Source: Arthrobacter sp. AQ5-05
Lineage (GTDB): Bacteria; Actinomycetota; Actinomycetes; Actinomycetales; Micrococcaceae
Direction: 5' to 3'
NCBI RefSeq assembly: GCF_003287975.1
Contig: NZ_QMKQ01000002.1
Location: forward strand, 186,001 to 250,000
DNA: 64,000 bases
The notes below the pieces were generated by a model. It searched no databases, was not told where the DNA came from, and worked only from the letters and a program-made list of their open reading frames with translations. Of this stretch, positions 44,820 to 57,627 are shown piece by piece; positions within the stretch are counted from its first letter, which is position 1; the number at the start of each line of letters is the position of its first letter. Both the position numbers and the translations under genes were made by a program.

Positions 44820-45854
44820 CTACGTCGCCGGTTGCTCCTTGGGCAGCGCGTCGAAGTCCAGGTAGCCGGCGGCCTGCCAACCCGGGTCGGTGCGCGGGCG
44901 CAGCACCGGCAGGCCGGCCTCGGCCACGATGAGCGCACCGGCCGCCCAATCGAACTCCTGGGTGCCGTACTCCGCATACGCATCGAGCGTGCCGTCGGCG
45001 ACCAGGCACAGATCCAGCGCGGCCGAGCCGATGCGCCGCACGTTGGCGAAGCCGGGCATCAGTCCCAGCAGCGCGCCGACCTGGAACTGGCGGCGGTCCG
45101 CGTCGTACCCGAAGCCGGTGGCCAGCAGGCGGCCGGCTTCTTCCTTGTCGCCGCCGGCCAGCCGCTGCGCCCGGGTCGCGCTGCCGCCGCGGCGGGCATC
45201 GGAGCCCACGTGCAGCGTCGAATCGACCAGCCAGGCACCGTCCCCGACGGCGGCGTAGTACTCGGTGCCCAGCGCCGGTGCGTTGACGGCGGCGGCCAGC
45301 CAGCCGTGCGTGCCCGCATCCATGGCCGCGGCGTCGGCGGCCAGCGAGTTGCCGCCGGGTGCGGCCGGGCTCCCGGGGTCCGCGGGTGCATCGCTCGCGG
45401 CTGCTGCTGCTGCTGCTGCCTTCCCGGCAGGCGTTGCCGCAGCGGTCTCGTCGAGCGGCCCGAAGACCGCCACCGAGGTGCAGTAGTAGACGATGCCGCG
45501 CACGAAGTTCGCGGTGCCGTCCAGCGGATCGATCGACCAGCGGTAGCCCGAGGGGTCCGCCGGCACCGTGCGCCCGTATTCCTCGCCGGTGATCGCGTCG
45601 TTGGGGCGGGCCGCGGCAATCACGTCGCGCACCGCCATCTCCGCCCGGCGGTCGAAGTCGGTGACCCAGTCGCCCGCGGCGCTCTTGGTGTCCGCGGCGA
45701 CCCGGCCGCGGCCGCGTTCGGCCAGCACCGCGGCCCCGGCGGCGGCCGCCTCGCGGGCCACGGCCAACAGCTGGCGGCGCAGCAAGGGGTCCTGGCCGTC
45801 GGATGGCTCGGCGGCACCCTGTGCCGATTGCTTGTGCTTGGGGTTGGTGCTCAT
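44820..45854 (-). CDS. Inositol monophosphatase-family phosphatase with low-complexity insertion
   Basis: 344 residues, IMPase/HisN-like metal-dependent phosphatase. Metal ligands are visible as E91-E92 (ITGEEYG), D109-x-x-D112 (SIDPLDGTANF) and the late EFDWAAGALIVAEAG. An Ala/Pro/Gly-rich insert of about 50 residues (135-183) interrupts the core and includes eight consecutive alanines coded by a CTG microsatellite. AAGGAG 8 nt before the ATG fixes the start. Substrate may be inositol-P, histidinol-P or another sugar phosphate. It follows ligA by 197 bp. Confidence 0.88.
   Translation of the reverse strand: MSTNPKHKQSAQGAAEPSDGQDPLLRRQLLAVAREAAAAGAAVLAERGRGRVAADTKSAAGDWVTDFDRRAEMAVRDVIAAARPNDAITGEEYGRTVPADPSGYRWSIDPLDGTANFVRGIVYYCTSVAVFGPLDETAAATPAGKAAAAAAAASDAPADPGSPAAPGGNSLAADAAAMDAGTHGWLAAAVNAPALGTEYYAAVGDGAWLVDSTLHVGSDARRGGSATRAQRLAGGDKEEAGRLLATGFGYDADRRQFQVGALLGLMPGFANVRRIGSAALDLCLVADGTLDAYAEYGTQEFDWAAGALIVAEAGLPVLRPRTDPGWQAAGYLDFDALPKEQPAT
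45401..45419 (-). repeat. CTG trinucleotide repeat coding poly-Ala
   Basis: Six and one-third perfect CTG units (GCA on the coding strand), in frame within the IMPase-like gene. Length changes would add or remove alanines in the inserted loop. Confidence 0.85.
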
Positions 45855-46051
45855 GTGCTGCTCCTTGGTGACGTCGGGTCCGGGCCAGGTGGACGGGGAG
45901 GCCGGGGTTGCGGGCCGGGCCGTCGTGGACCCGGTCCGCCGGGCTTGAAAGGCTTGAAAGGGATGTGGCGTTGCGTGGCTGCCGCGGGTGCCGAATCCGT
46001 GGACGCCGGGGCCGTGAAGTCCGGGGCCCCGGGGCCCCGGGGCCCGCGGCG

Positions 46052-49647
<3,596 letters not shown>

Positions 49648-50928
49648 CTAGTCCAGCACCAGCCCCGAGCCGGTGCCCGGCGCCAGGAGCACCGGGTTGA
49701 TGTCGCCGAAGCCGCGCACCGAGGTGGTTTCCTGCGGTTCAAGCACAAAACGTGCATCCCCGGCCAATGTGGAGGCTGTCAGTTCGTCGGTGAGCACGGT
49801 GCCGGGCTCGGCCAGCGAGGTCAGCCTCGCGGCCAGGTTCACCGTCGGCCCGTAGATGTCGCCCAGGCGGGAAAGCACCCGGCCCCAGACAAGCGCGACA
49901 CGGGTGTTGGGCAACAGCTCGTCGGCCGCGAACTCCCTGGACATGGCCAGGGCAATCTGCGCGCCGGCCTGCGGGGTCTCGGCCACGAAGAGGACCTCGT
50001 CGCCAACGGTCTTGACCAGCCGGCCGCCGCCGACGGAGATGATTTCCGCGCACTTGGATTCGAAGCGCTGCACCAGCTGGGCGAGGGTGCGTTCGTTCAT
50101 CCTGCGCGAGAGCGAGGTGTAGGAGACCAGGTCCGCGAAGCCGACGGCGCGGGCCAGCGGCAGCGGGGCGTCGTCCTCGGAGCCGTCGCGGCCCTCGGCG
50201 GAGGCGGCCAGGCCGGTCTCTGCGCGCACGGCCAGGCGGTGGACCGCGGCGTTCAGCTGCCGGCGCCAGGAGTAGACCAGCAGTTCCTCGAGCGGCGAGA
50301 TGAGCTCGGGCAGCAGGTTCACCAGGTTGCGCCGGGCCTCGGGGTCGCTCAGCTTCTGGTTCTGCACCATGTCCTCGACCAGCGCCTCGACCTGCCAGAC
50401 CACCATGCGGTCGGTCATCTGGCCGATGGAACGGGTCAGCGAGATCGCGGTTTCCTCGGTGAGGATGCCGTCGCGGACCATGTTGAGCATCAGCTTGAGC
50501 GCGTCCTGGTCGACGGTGGTGAAGAAGACCTCTTCGTCGCCCAGGTTCGGGAAGCCCATGGCGCGCCAGATCTTGCGGGCCGAGAGCAGCGAGACCCCGG
50601 CCCCTGCGGCCATTTCGCGCCGGCGCATGGTGCGATCGGCTCCCAGCAGGCGCCGCTCCAGTTCGCGGACCGCGTCGCGTGCCGGTGCCGGGGTGGACCC
50701 GTCCACCTGGTCCGGGCGCTTCATTGCCTCGACCAGGTCGGCCAGCGGGTCATCGAGCGCCGGCTCGATCTCCGCCGCCGGGTCCCCGGTGCCGCGGTGC
50801 TTGGTGCCGTTGTCCTCGGGTGCCGGGTTCTCGGGCGCCTCGGAGGGATGGCGCTGGGCACGCGCAGCGTCGCGGGCAGCGGTGGGCGCGGCGGGTTGGG
50901 TGCCCGTCGCCGGCGACCGCTCACTCAT
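49648..50928 (-). CDS. Class III adenylate cyclase with Rv1264-like regulatory domain
   Basis: 426 residues from this start. A disordered N-terminus precedes a helical regulatory region (ELERRLLGADRTMRRREMAAGAG to QVEALVEDM) resembling the pH-responsive autoinhibitory part of mycobacterial Rv1264. The C-terminal cyclase domain has metal Asp in VGFADLVSYT and VKTVGDEVLFV (with the ATP-selecting Lys) and the transition-state Asn/Arg in GDIYGPTVNLAARL. All catalytic positions look present. Start at 50928 overlaps the PH-protein stop by 8 bp; an ATG 14 codons upstream (50970) is an alternative. Makes cAMP; partner of the PP2C gene. Confidence 0.9.
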   Translation of the reverse strand: MSERSPATGTQPAAPTAARDAARAQRHPSEAPENPAPEDNGTKHRGTGDPAAEIEPALDDPLADLVEAMKRPDQVDGSTPAPARDAVRELERRLLGADRTMRRREMAAGAGVSLLSARKIWRAMGFPNLGDEEVFFTTVDQDALKLMLNMVRDGILTEETAISLTRSIGQMTDRMVVWQVEALVEDMVQNQKLSDPEARRNLVNLLPELISPLEELLVYSWRRQLNAAVHRLAVRAETGLAASAEGRDGSEDDAPLPLARAVGFADLVSYTSLSRRMNERTLAQLVQRFESKCAEIISVGGGRLVKTVGDEVLFVAETPQAGAQIALAMSREFAADELLPNTRVALVWGRVLSRLGDIYGPTVNLAARLTSLAEPGTVLTDELTASTLAGDARFVLEPQETTSVRGFGDINPVLLAPGTGSGLVLD

Positions 50929-51550
50929 GCTGCGTCCATTCTCTTCGTTCGTGGTGGTGTTGCTGGTCATGCTGGTGGGGCGCTTCGTTCGTCGGCTTCG
51001 CCGGCGGCCCGCTGCCGTCGGCTTCTTCCATGTTTACACCATCAACCCGTGGGAAGTGCGGCAGTGCACCGATCGCCCCGATGCAGTATCCGCGCATGCG
51101 GGCCACCGCCGGGACGTGCGGGATGTTGAAACGTTGTTCGGCCAGCACCAGGGTCAGCGTCCCGGGGGCAAGCTGCGGCGCATTGGGTCTCACCACGGCA
51201 ACGATATCGTGGATTGCGTACAACCCGATGGAATGTTGCCCCGCGGCCCGGCGTCCGCGCTTGGTGACGATGCGCTCGGTGGTCAGGTAGATGAAGCTGT
51301 TGGCCCAACGGATCCACGGCCGCAGGCACCAGATGACCAGCAGCACGGCGAACACCACGGCCAGCAGGGCCAGCAACAGCGCGCGCGCCTCGATGACCCA
51401 GCCGGCCAGGTCCTCGCGCAGCAACAGTCCCAGCAGGTAGCAGGTGCCGGCGACCAGAAGCAGGAAGCGCAGCAGCGGCCCGCGCAGCACCCGGCGGTGC
51501 GCACGGGTCTTGACGAGGACTCGCTCGCGCTTCTCCAGTATCAATTTCAC
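50921..51550 (-). CDS. Membrane protein with bacterial PH-like (bPH2/DUF304) domain
   Basis: 209 residues. Cytosolic N-terminus, two hydrophobic segments (about residues 27-46 and 55-78), then a PH-like fold beginning NSFIYLTTERIVTKRG and QHSIGLYAIHDIVAVV, and a His/Gln-rich tail. First gene of a minus-strand run that continues with cyclase, PP2C and ligA. Such proteins are of unknown function at the membrane. Confidence 0.82.
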   Translation of the reverse strand: MKLILEKRERVLVKTRAHRRVLRGPLLRFLLLVAGTCYLLGLLLREDLAGWVIEARALLLALLAVVFAVLLVIWCLRPWIRWANSFIYLTTERIVTKRGRRAAGQHSIGLYAIHDIVAVVRPNAPQLAPGTLTLVLAEQRFNIPHVPAVARMRGYCIGAIGALPHFPRVDGVNMEEADGSGPPAKPTNEAPHQHDQQHHHERREWTQHE

Positions 51551-51774
51551 GTCCCGGCTCCTTCAACCCACACACCGGTTGTGCGTGCCGGTCTTGCTCC
51601 TTCCATGGTAGGGCCAGGGCACCCACGATTCGGGTCCGGGCGCCGCACCTCGTTGCGCGATGTGTCCTTCACTGGCCGCGTGGCTTCGGTGCCCGGGCGT
51701 TTGCGCCGTCAATTCGAGGCACCATCCGGCCGGAGGTTTCGCGAATGCCCGCCGGGCGGCCCCGGCGCCGGGTG

Positions 51775-52731
51775 CTAGGCGTAGGAGCCGTCGGAGCGGC
51801 GCAGGTGCTTCACGTCCCCGGCCATCACGCTGTGCACCGTACCGTCGTCCTCGCGCACCCTCAACGATCCGTCGGCGTCCAGGTCGATGGCGGTGCCGCG
51901 CAGCACCGTGCCGTTGGGCAGGTGCGCATCGACCCGGTGCCCGATCGTGACCATGACCGAGCGAACCACCTCGCGCAGCGTGGCTTCCGGCGCCTCGGCG
52001 ACGGGGATCCCGGCGTCCGGGGTTTCGGGTGCAATCGCGTAGCGGGCCTTGCCCGACGCGTTCCCGCCGGCGGCCTCGAAGGTCCTGAAAAGACGTGCCA
52101 CACGGCGCAGGTAGCCGCCCAGCAGCTCGCTGCGATCAAGCGTGGCCGCGCCCAGCATCCCCAGGCTGGCGGCGGTGGCCACCGGCAGCTCGGCGGCGGT
52201 GAGGCTCACGTTCAGGCCGGCACCCACCACGACCACCGGGCCGTCGGGCCGCATGACCAGTTGGGCGAGCACGCCGCAGACCTTCTTTCCCTCGGCCACC
52301 ACGTCGTTGGGCCACTTCAGCCCGGCGGCCAGGGAGGCGTCCTCACGCAGCGTCTGCACCATGGCCGCGGCGCAGAGCATCGACAGCCAGGGAAGGCCCG
52401 AGGAGTCGAAGCCGGGGCGCGGGCGGAAGTAGATGGACGTCGCCAGGGCACTGCGCGCCGGGGTCTGCCAGCCGCGCCCGAGCCGCCCGTGCCCGGCCAT
52501 TTGGTGCTCGGTGGTTTCCACCGACAGGTTGGCCAGGTCCGCGCCGTTGGCGCGTGCGGCCAGGTCGTCGTTGGTGGACCCGGTGTGCTCGGAGATCCAC
52601 AGCTCCCCCATGCCGGCCGCGGCCATGCCCCGGCGCAGGGCGGCGGCATCCAGCGGCGCGCGCCCGGCCTCGGAGATCTCGAAGGCGGTGAAAGTTTCGT
52701 GCTCCGGACCGGGGCCCTGTTGGTTGCTCAT
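51775..52731 (-). CDS. birA: Biotin--[acetyl-CoA-carboxylase] ligase
   Basis: 318 residues, biotinylates the biotin-carrier domain of carboxylases. Motifs: SEHTGSTNDDL, biotinyl-AMP loop GHGRLGRGW (consensus GRGRxGRxW, so one Arg is His), GLKWPNDVV with the catalytic Lys, and GAGLNVSL. There is no N-terminal HTH, so it is the monofunctional type. The C-terminal SH3-like domain is present. Its neighbour carboxylase genes at 53881-55727 give it an obvious client pathway, though the biotinylated alpha subunit is not in the window. Confidence 0.95.
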   Translation of the reverse strand: MSNQQGPGPEHETFTAFEISEAGRAPLDAAALRRGMAAAGMGELWISEHTGSTNDDLAARANGADLANLSVETTEHQMAGHGRLGRGWQTPARSALATSIYFRPRPGFDSSGLPWLSMLCAAAMVQTLREDASLAAGLKWPNDVVAEGKKVCGVLAQLVMRPDGPVVVVGAGLNVSLTAAELPVATAASLGMLGAATLDRSELLGGYLRRVARLFRTFEAAGGNASGKARYAIAPETPDAGIPVAEAPEATLREVVRSVMVTIGHRVDAHLPNGTVLRGTAIDLDADGSLRVREDDGTVHSVMAGDVKHLRRSDGSYA

Positions 52732-52773
52732 GAACCCCAGACTATCCAGTCCCGGGCTGCGTCCGCCATGGTG

Positions 52774-52794
52774 CCGGCGGCCCGTCGCCGCCGG
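52774..52794. terminator. Hairpin downstream of the SDR gene
   Basis: CCGGCGGC (52774-52781) pairs with GCCGCCGG (52787-52794) with a 5-nt loop, 31 bp past the SDR stop on the minus strand. No T-run. Confidence 0.45.
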
Positions 52795-52824
52795 CGGGAA
52801 CCGGCTGCGGGAGCCGGCGCGTTC

Positions 52825-53685
52825 CTACAGGAAGATGTCGCCGACCAGGTCGGATTCGGCCGCCCCCATGGAATATCCGGAGAAGTCGGTGGTGCCGGCG
52901 GCGGCCAGCACGGCCTCGTCGGTGAAGAAGTTCCCGCTGCAGGTGCGCGCGTCGGACGTGAGGATGGCGTGCGCCGCGTCGGCCACGATGGTTGCCGAGC
53001 GCGCGGCCCTGACCAGCTGCTCCCCGCCGGGCATGTTGCGGATCGCGGCGGTGTCGATCAGCGTCGCCGGCCACAGCGAGTTCACCCCGATTCCGGTGCC
53101 GCGCAGCTCCTGCGCCAGTCCCAGGGTGGTCATGCTCATGCCGTACTTGGCCATGGTGTAGGCCAGGTGCCTGCCCGCCCACTTGGGGTCCAGGTTCAGC
53201 GGCGGGGACAGGGTCAGGATGTGCCCGTTGGCACTGGCGCGCAGGTGCGGCAGCGCGGTCTTGGACAGCAGGAAGGTGCCGCGGACGTTGATGTCCATCA
53301 TCAGGTCGTAGCGCTTCATGGACACGTCGTCGGTCTTGGACAGGTCGATCGCCGAGGCGTTGTTGACCACCACATCGATGCCGCCGAAGCGCCCGATGGT
53401 CTGCGCGACGGCGGAGATGACGTCCTCGTCGTTGCGCACGTCCCCCACGATGGCCAGCGCCGCCCCGCCGGCGGCGGTGACCTGGTCGGCGGCGGTGAAC
53501 ACGGTCCCGGCGAGGTTCGCCTGCGCGGTGGCGGTCTTGGCCATGATGGCCACATTCGCCCCGTCGGCGGCCGCGCGCAGCGCGATGGCCAGCCCGATGC
53601 CGCGCGACCCCCCGCTCATCAGGATGGTCTTGCCCTTCAGGGGCTTGGCGTTGGCGGCGATCTTCCCGCGGTTCAATTCACTCAT
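52825..53685 (-). CDS. Short-chain dehydrogenase/reductase (HSDL2-like)
   Basis: 286 residues. Classical SDR motifs: cofactor loop MSGGSRGIGLAIA near residue 25, NNASAI, catalytic Ser in LTLSPPLN and Tyr-x3-Lys in AYTMAKYG near residue 174. The LSPPLN variant and the NSLWPAT late motif are those of the HSDL2/fatty-acyl-type subgroup, so a lipid or steroid substrate is plausible. The ATG at 53685 is preferred; a GTG three codons earlier is possible. It diverges from accD, with an inverted repeat between the genes. Confidence 0.88.
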   Translation of the reverse strand: MSELNRGKIAANAKPLKGKTILMSGGSRGIGLAIALRAAADGANVAIMAKTATAQANLAGTVFTAADQVTAAGGAALAIVGDVRNDEDVISAVAQTIGRFGGIDVVVNNASAIDLSKTDDVSMKRYDLMMDINVRGTFLLSKTALPHLRASANGHILTLSPPLNLDPKWAGRHLAYTMAKYGMSMTTLGLAQELRGTGIGVNSLWPATLIDTAAIRNMPGGEQLVRAARSATIVADAAHAILTSDARTCSGNFFTDEAVLAAAGTTDFSGYSMGAAESDLVGDIFL

Positions 53686-53718
53686 GTGAGCCACATTACG
53701 GGAACCCGCGGCACTAAA

Positions 53719-53734
53719 GCTACTCGTGAGTAAC
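53719..53734. promoter_or_regulatory. Inverted repeat in the SDR/accD divergent promoter region
   Basis: GCTACTC-GT-GAGTAAC, arms identical in six of seven positions, 34 bp from the SDR ATG and 147 bp from accD. TetR-type regulators of lipid genes in actinobacteria often bind TTACTC/GAGTAA-like sites. No regulator gene is adjacent, so the factor would act in trans. Confidence 0.45.
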
Positions 53735-53880
53735 TTGTTTTATGGACGACTTGGCCCCCAACACGACACGATTTTGTAGCTTTCCTACACACGGAAGCGC
53801 CCAGAGCCTCATTAGACTGGCCAAGGTGGCATGGTTGTTGTGCCTTTCCTACTACGTAACTACTTCAAGGGAGCCATGGG

Positions 53881-55494
53881 ATGACCCAGAGCCGCATCGC
53901 TGACGCCACGGAATCGATCGACCTGTCGACAACTGCCGGCAAGATCGCCGATTTCCGTCGCCGCGAGGCCCTCGCCCAGGCACCCTCGGGCCAGGAAGCG
54001 ATCGAGAAGCAGCACGCCCGCGGCAAGCACACCGCCCGCGAGCGCATCGAGATGCTGATGGACGAGGGCTCGTTCGTCGAGTTCGACGCCCTGGCCGTGC
54101 ACCGCACCTCCGCCTTCGGGATGGACAAGAAGCGCCCGCTGGGCGATGGCCTGGTCTCCGGCTACGGCACCGTCGACGGACGCCAGGTGGCGGTCTACTC
54201 GCAGGACTTCACCGTCTACGGCGGCTCGCTGTCACAGGTCAACGGCGAGAAGATCGTCAAGGTGCAGGAATTCGCGCTGCGCAACGGCTGCCCGGTGGTC
54301 GGCATCCTCGACGGCGGCGGCGCCCGCATCCAGGAGGGCGTGGCCTCGCTGGCGATGTTCGCCGACATCTTCCGCAACAACGTCCACGCCTCGGGCGTGG
54401 TCCCGCAGATCTCGCTGATCATGGGCCCGAGCGCCGGCGGTGCCGCCTACTCCCCCGCGCTGACCGACTACGTGATCATGGTCGACAAGACCAGCCACAT
54501 GTTCATCACCGGCCCCGACGTCATCAAGACCGTCACCGGCGAGGAAGTGGACATGGAGACCCTGGGCGGTGCACGCCAGCACAATGCCAACACCGGCACC
54601 GCCACCTATCTGGCCACCGACGAATCCGACGCCATCGAGTTCTGCAAGGAACTGCTCGAGTTCCTGCCCTCGAACAACATCTCCGACGCCCCGGCCACCG
54701 ACTTCGACGAGGAACTCGAGCTCACCGCCGAGGACCTGGAGCTGGACGCGCTGATCCCGGATTCGGCCAACCAGCCCTACGACATGCGCAAGGTCATCGA
54801 GCACATCGTGGACGACGGGATCTTCCTGGAGATGCAGTCGCTCTACGCGCCGAACGTGATGATCGGCTACGCCCGCGTCGAGGGCGCCACCATCGGCATC
54901 GTCGCCAACCAGCCGATGCAGTTCGCCGGCACGCTCGACATCGCCGCGTCCGAGAAGGCGGCCCGCTTCGTGCGAAATTGCGATGCCTTCAACATCCCGC
55001 TGCTCACCCTGGTGGACGTCCCGGGCTTCCTGCCCGGCAAGGACCAGGAGTTCCAGGGCATCATCCGCCGCGGCGCCAAGCTGCTCTATGCCTACGCCGA
55101 GGCCACCGTGCCGAAGCTGACGGTGATCACCCGCAAGGCCTACGGCGGTGCGTACATCGTGATGGGCTCCAAGAAGCTCGGCGCGGACATCAACCTGGCC
55201 TGGCCCACGGCGCAGATCGGCGTCATGGGCGCCCAGGGGGCCGTGAACATCCTCTACCGCCGCGACCTGGCGGCCGTTGCCGCCGAAGGCGGGGACGTGG
55301 AGGCGCGCCGCACCGCGATCATCGAGGGTTACGAGGCCGAGCTGCTCAACCCGTACCAGGCCGCCGAGCTGGGCTACGTCGATGCGGTCATCGCCCCCTC
55401 GGAGACCCGCCTGCAGATCGTGCGCGGATTGCGCGCCACCCGCGACAAGCACACCTCGCTGCCCGCCAAGAAGCACGGGAACATGCCGCTGTGA
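53881..55494 (+). CDS. accD: Acyl-CoA carboxylase beta (carboxyltransferase) subunit
   Basis: 537 residues, AccD/PccB family; transfers CO2 from carboxybiotin to acetyl- or propionyl-CoA. Two crotonase-like halves: oxyanion segment [15 protein letters not shown] near residue 182 and second-half [12 protein letters not shown] near residue 445. AAGGGAG 8-9 nt upstream supports the ATG at 53881. The stop overlaps the epsilon gene start by 4 bp (GTGA). Substrate preference (acetyl vs propionyl) is not readable here. Confidence 0.95.
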   Translation: MTQSRIADATESIDLSTTAGKIADFRRREALAQAPSGQEAIEKQHARGKHTARERIEMLMDEGSFVEFDALAVHRTSAFGMDKKRPLGDGLVSGYGTVDGRQVAVYSQDFTVYGGSLSQVNGEKIVKVQEFALRNGCPVVGILDGGGARIQEGVASLAMFADIFRNNVHASGVVPQISLIMGPSAGGAAYSPALTDYVIMVDKTSHMFITGPDVIKTVTGEEVDMETLGGARQHNANTGTATYLATDESDAIEFCKELLEFLPSNNISDAPATDFDEELELTAEDLELDALIPDSANQPYDMRKVIEHIVDDGIFLEMQSLYAPNVMIGYARVEGATIGIVANQPMQFAGTLDIAASEKAARFVRNCDAFNIPLLTLVDVPGFLPGKDQEFQGIIRRGAKLLYAYAEATVPKLTVITRKAYGGAYIVMGSKKLGADINLAWPTAQIGVMGAQGAVNILYRRDLAAVAAEGGDVEARRTAIIEGYEAELLNPYQAAELGYVDAVIAPSETRLQIVRGLRATRDKHTSLPAKKHGNMPL

Positions 55495-55727
55495 CCGGCG
55501 ACCGGAACATGCATCCCGCCGCCCAGGCCCCCGCAGCGGCGCTGTCCATCACGCACGGGAACCCCACCGACGAGGAAGTCGCGGCCCTGGCCGCCGTCGT
55601 CTCGGCGTTGGCGTCCCAGGATTCATCCGCGTCGATGCCCTCGGGCACGGCGCTGCGCCGCGGGCGCATCCGCCGGCGCCGCGAACTGGCCGGGGCCCCG
55701 CTGCCCTGGAAGGTCGGGCGGCACTAG
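55491..55727 (+). CDS. accE: Acyl-CoA carboxylase epsilon subunit
   Basis: 78 residues, the small actinobacterial subunit that stabilises the alpha-beta complex. The helical core [18 protein letters not shown] and the C-terminal PLPWKVGR are typical of this short family. GTG start at 55491 overlaps the accD stop (GTGA), so translation is coupled. A strong terminator follows at 55779. Confidence 0.88.
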   Translation: MTGDRNMHPAAQAPAAALSITHGNPTDEEVAALAAVVSALASQDSSASMPSGTALRRGRIRRRRELAGAPLPWKVGRH

Positions 55728-55778
55728 CCAGACACCCGGCGTCCCCACTCGAACAGGGGATCCGCCAACGGCATGGCG

Positions 55779-55834
55779 GGGGGCGGTGTGCGGCACGGAG
55801 GTCTTTCCTTCGCGCCGTGCACCGCCCCCTTTTT
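55779..55834 (+). terminator. Rho-independent terminator after accDE
   Basis: GGGGGCGGTG (55779-55788) pairs with CACCGCCCCC (55820-55829), extended by an inner CACGG/CCGTG-type stem, and is followed by TTTTT (55830-55834). One of the clearest T-run terminators in the window. Confidence 0.9.
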
Positions 55835-55940
55835 GCGTTGAATCCGGTGCACTGAGGCCGGACCCGAGGCGCCGCCCGGCGGCCCCCGGCACGACCGCGG
55901 CGCAAAATTGGTCGTGAAATATCTTCAACAACGCTTTCAG

Positions 55941-55948
55941 AAGCGCTT
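55941..55948. promoter_or_regulatory. AAGCGCTT palindrome just upstream of the DUF885 gene
   Basis: Perfect 8-bp palindrome 11 bp before the ATG, next to AACGCTTTC. It resembles the core of LacI-family operators (AAGCGCTT). The closeness to the start would fit a repressor site. No LacI gene is adjacent. Confidence 0.3.
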
Positions 55949-55959
55949 AGGCTGGTGCC

Positions 55960-57627
55960 ATGACCAACACCACAGCCGCGCGCACACCCAGCGCCATCGA
56001 TGCCGTCGCGAACGACTACTTCGCCCGCCTGCTCGAACTCGTCCCGGAGTTCGCCACCGAGCTGGGCCTGCCGGGCCAAGAGGCCGCCTACTCCGACTAC
56101 TCGCCCTCCGGCGTGGCGGCCCAGACCGCCGCGGCCCGCGACGCCCTGGCCAAGCTCGCGCCCCTGGCCCCGGTGGACGCGATCGATGCGACCACGCTCG
56201 ACGCGATGAACGAGCGCCTCGGGCTGGACATCGAGATCGCCGAGACCCGGCGCACCGAGCTGAACAACATTGCCTCCCCCGCCCAGGACCTGCGCGCCAT
56301 CTTCGACCTGATGCCGCAGGAGACCTCCGCCGACTACGGGTTCATCGCCGAGCGGATGCACAACCTGCCCGCCGCGATGGACGGGTACATCGCCTCGCTG
56401 CGCGATTCGGCGGCGCGCGGGCTGGTCGCGGCCTCGCGGCAGGTGAAGATCGTGGTCGGCCAGGGACGGGAGTACGCCAAGGAAGGCGGCTTCTTCGACG
56501 CCCTGGCCGCCGCAGGCACAAAGGTCGACCCCGAACTCGGCGAGCGCCTGGCCGGCGGGGCCGCGGCCGCCAACGCCGCCTACCTGCGCCTGGCCAAGGC
56601 GCTCGAGTCGGAGTTGCTGCCGCTGGCGCCGGAGACGGACGCCGTGGGCCGGGAATACTATGCACTGATGTCCCGCCGCTTCCTGGGCGCCGCGGTCGAC
56701 CTGGAGGAGACCTACGCCTGGGGCGTGGACGAACTGGCGAGCATCATCAAGGAGCAGGAGCGGGTGGCCGAACAGATCCGCCCCGGGGCCTCCATCGCAG
56801 AGGCCAAGGAGGTCCTGAACCAGGATCCCGCACGCCAGCTGGCGGGGACCGACGCGTTGCAGGCCTGGATGCAGGAGAAGTCCGACGCGGCGCTGGTCGC
56901 GCTGGCCGGCACGCACTTCGAGATCCCGGCGCCCATGGACCAGATCCAGTGCATGATCGCCCCCACCCAGGAAGGCGGCATCTACTACACCGGGCCCTCC
57001 GAGGACTTCAGCCGCCCGGGCCGCATGTGGTGGTCGGTGCCCGAGGGCGAGGACCAGTTCACCACCTGGTCCGAGCTGACCACCGTGTACCACGAGGGCG
57101 TGCCGGGCCACCACCTGCAGGTGGCCACCGCCGTCCTGTCCCGCGACACGCTCAACGACTGGCGCCGGCATGCCTGCTGGGTCTCGGGGCACGGCGAGGG
57201 CTGGGCGCTTTATGCCGAGCGGCTCATGCACGATCTGGGGTACCTGGCGGATCCGGGCGACTACATGGGCATGCTCGATGCCCAGCGCATGCGCGCCGCG
57301 CGCGTGGTCTTCGACATCGGCGTCCACCTGGGGCTTCAGATTCCCGAGGCCTGGGGTTCGGGGACCTGGGACAGCGAGTCAGGCTACGCGTTCCTGGAAA
57401 AGAACCTGGACATCTCGGCCGGACAGCTGGAGTTCGAGTTCACCCGCTACCTGGGTTGGCCGGGCCAGGCGCCGGCGTACAAGGTCGGGCAGCGCCTGTG
57501 GGAGCAGATCCGCGACGAGCGTGCAGCCCGCGCCGGTGACTCCTTCGACCTGAAGGCGTTCCACACCCAGGCGCTGGCGCTTGGTTCGGTGGGGCTGGAC
57601 ACCCTGCGCCGCGCCCTGCTGGCGTAG
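55960..57627 (+). CDS. DUF885-family metallopeptidase-like protein
   Basis: 555 residues. The zinc-type motif HEGVPGHHLQ (H-E-x-x-x-H-H) is near residue 384, with a downstream GHGEGWALYAERLM Glu that probably completes the metal site. Mostly helical by eye; no signal peptide, so cytosolic. The family is assumed to be carboxypeptidase-like but few members are characterised. Stands alone between two hairpins. Confidence 0.88.
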   Translation: MTNTTAARTPSAIDAVANDYFARLLELVPEFATELGLPGQEAAYSDYSPSGVAAQTAAARDALAKLAPLAPVDAIDATTLDAMNERLGLDIEIAETRRTELNNIASPAQDLRAIFDLMPQETSADYGFIAERMHNLPAAMDGYIASLRDSAARGLVAASRQVKIVVGQGREYAKEGGFFDALAAAGTKVDPELGERLAGGAAAANAAYLRLAKALESELLPLAPETDAVGREYYALMSRRFLGAAVDLEETYAWGVDELASIIKEQERVAEQIRPGASIAEAKEVLNQDPARQLAGTDALQAWMQEKSDAALVALAGTHFEIPAPMDQIQCMIAPTQEGGIYYTGPSEDFSRPGRMWWSVPEGEDQFTTWSELTTVYHEGVPGHHLQVATAVLSRDTLNDWRRHACWVSGHGEGWALYAERLMHDLGYLADPGDYMGMLDAQRMRAARVVFDIGVHLGLQIPEAWGSGTWDSESGYAFLEKNLDISAGQLEFEFTRYLGWPGQAPAYKVGQRLWEQIRDERAARAGDSFDLKAFHTQALALGSVGLDTLRRALLA

